NCBI RefSeq assembly: GCF_004799755.1
Contig: NZ_SLUB01000017.1
Span: 1-64,000 of the forward strand
DNA from: Bacillus timonensis
GTDB taxonomy: Bacteria > Bacillota > Bacilli > Bacillales > Bacillaceae_L
DNA length: 64,000 nucleotides
Direction: 5' to 3'
Shown in pieces: positions 63,272-64,000 of this stretch (position 1 is its first letter; each line of letters starts with the position of its first letter). The notes under the pieces were generated by a model, which did not search any database, had not been told where the DNA came from, and was given only the letters and a program-made list of their open reading frames with translations. The position numbers and the translations under genes were made by a program.

Positions 63272-64000
63272 ATGTTACCAATACTGAATTCACGTCAAAA
63301 AGAGTTGTTGAGAACATTACTAATCGCCAATAAGCCTGTACCATACAAAGAGCTGTCAGAGATGTTCAAGGTGAGCACGAGGACTATTCAAAGAGAAATG
63401 AACGCACTAAAATCCATCCTCGATGATTATGACTTAAAAATTGGAAGAAAAATCGGTTCAGGGCTTGAGTTAAAAGGACGAAAAGAGGAGAAGGAAAAGG
63501 TAAAAAAACTCATAGAAGAGACGAAAACTTTATCTGCTTATTCTCCAGAAGAACGCCAAGAAGGTATTACCTATGATTTATTGTTATCGAAGGAACCCAT
63601 TAAGCAATATGTATTCGGCAAAAAATATGGGGTGACTGAAGCGACGATTAGCTATGACCTAGACAAAGTAAGTGCTTGGTTTTCAAAAGGTGAGGTCACA
63701 CTTATTCGGTCCCCTGGAATTGGCATTTTTATCGACGGGACGGAGCAACAGCGAAGAACGCTTTTATCACGGTTGCTCCATAAGGATATAACATTTGAAG
63801 AGTGGCTAGAGCTTTTTCATGGCAGAAAGAATGTAGAAGCTTTACAAGGGAAATTAGGAGTAGTGATAAGAAATAGATTATTAAAGATTGTTCAAACCGA
63901 TAAAATCCTTGATGTTGAGCGGGTTGTGCATCAAGTCCTAGAGAAACAACCGGATATCGAACTCACTGATCGCAACTATGTGAATCTAATCGTACATTTA
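63272..64000 (+). CDS. PRD-type (MtlR/BglG-like) transcriptional activator, N-terminal part
   Basis: The frame runs from an ATG at 63272 to the last base without a stop, giving 243 residues of a longer protein. It starts with an HTH_11-type winged helix (about 5-55: KELSEMFKVSTRTIQREMNA), followed by a second Mga-like helix-turn-helix (about 95-150, VTEATISYDLDKVSAWFSK), and enters what looks like the first PTS-regulation domain (from about 190). This is the MtlR/LicR layout, not the RNA-binding BglG layout. GAGAGG lies 11 nt upstream. It probably activates the polyol operon, with PTS phosphorylation tuning activity; EIIB/EIIA-like domains, if any, lie beyond the window. Confidence 0.85.
   Translation, partial: MLPILNSRQKELLRTLLIANKPVPYKELSEMFKVSTRTIQREMNALKSILDDYDLKIGRKIGSGLELKGRKEEKEKVKKLIEETKTLSAYSPEERQEGITYDLLLSKEPIKQYVFGKKYGVTEATISYDLDKVSAWFSKGEVTLIRSPGIGIFIDGTEQQRRTLLSRLLHKDITFEEWLELFHGRKNVEALQGKLGVVIRNRLLKIVQTDKILDVERVVHQVLEKQPDIELTDRNYVNLIVHL

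Overview
The window looks like chromosomal DNA from a low-GC Gram-positive of the Bacillaceae (Bacillus/Neobacillus/Mesobacillus-like). Pointers are strong AGGAGG-type ribosome binding sites, frequent TTG/GTG starts, catabolite-repression (cre) boxes, a perfect PerR box, an LPxTG-type wall anchor, a firmicute (EssC-type) type VII secretion locus, and the order YitT-family gene - cccB - ftsE - ftsX known from Bacillus subtilis. No tRNA, rRNA or CRISPR array was seen.

Layout. (1) 1-2.8 kb: end of an IS91-type transposase, then a LysR regulator divergent from a TauE/SafE anion exporter. (2) 2.9-18.9 kb: a galactose/galactan utilisation island. It holds the Leloir genes galK-galE-galT-galM, two paralogous LacI-type regulators, and ganS-ganP-ganQ-ganA-ganB (binding protein, two permeases, GH42 beta-galactosidase, wall-anchored GH53 endo-galactanase). 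Palindromic AT-rich operators and cre boxes lie where GanR and CcpA control would be expected. The enzyme set would cut beta-1,4-galactan at the wall, import the oligomers, release galactose and feed it to glycolysis. (3) 19.3-43 kb: a variant type VII secretion (T7SS) locus. It has EssC, an EsaB-like ubiquitin-fold protein, two WXG100 proteins, two candidate toxin/immunity modules (a glycine-zipper protein followed by two membrane proteins; a lipase with C-terminal helices preceded by a lipoprotein), and a phospho-threonine cassette: FHA protein, PP2C phosphatase, Hanks-type kinase with extracellular TPRs, and a membrane-anchored tail carrying nine short E/D-T-x-L-L motifs. A 1635-residue Ig-repeat protein with a membrane helix at each end closes the locus. 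Recognisable EsaA, EssA and EssB genes are absent. (4) 43.7-48.4 kb: a large exported YvnB-like phosphoesterase. (5) 48.5-51.8 kb: YitT-family gene, cccB, ftsE, ftsX. (6) 51.9-55.9 kb: an oxidative-stress cluster of a 37-codon zinc-ribbon gene, a PerR-like regulator, katA under a perfect PerR box, and a divergent katX-like catalase. (7) 56-64 kb: a polyol ABC importer without its own ATPase, two zinc-dependent polyol dehydrogenases, a second solute-binding lipoprotein, and the start of a PRD-type activator that runs off the window.

Intergenic space is rich in repeats: a dispersed GGGACGGTTC/GGGACAGGTTC inverted-repeat family (seven sites), a 20-bp-period GACGCAAAT array, two 52/53-bp tandem arrays sharing a TAATCGT(A/G)CCC core on either side of the second half of the T7SS locus, and a two-copy element with terminal inverted repeats inside the locus, one copy of which supplies the C-terminus of a coding sequence.

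The best candidate for an undescribed system is the T7SS locus: EssC wired to a complete threonine kinase/phosphatase/FHA circuit, with a multivalent candidate phospho-acceptor tail and unconventional membrane partners.
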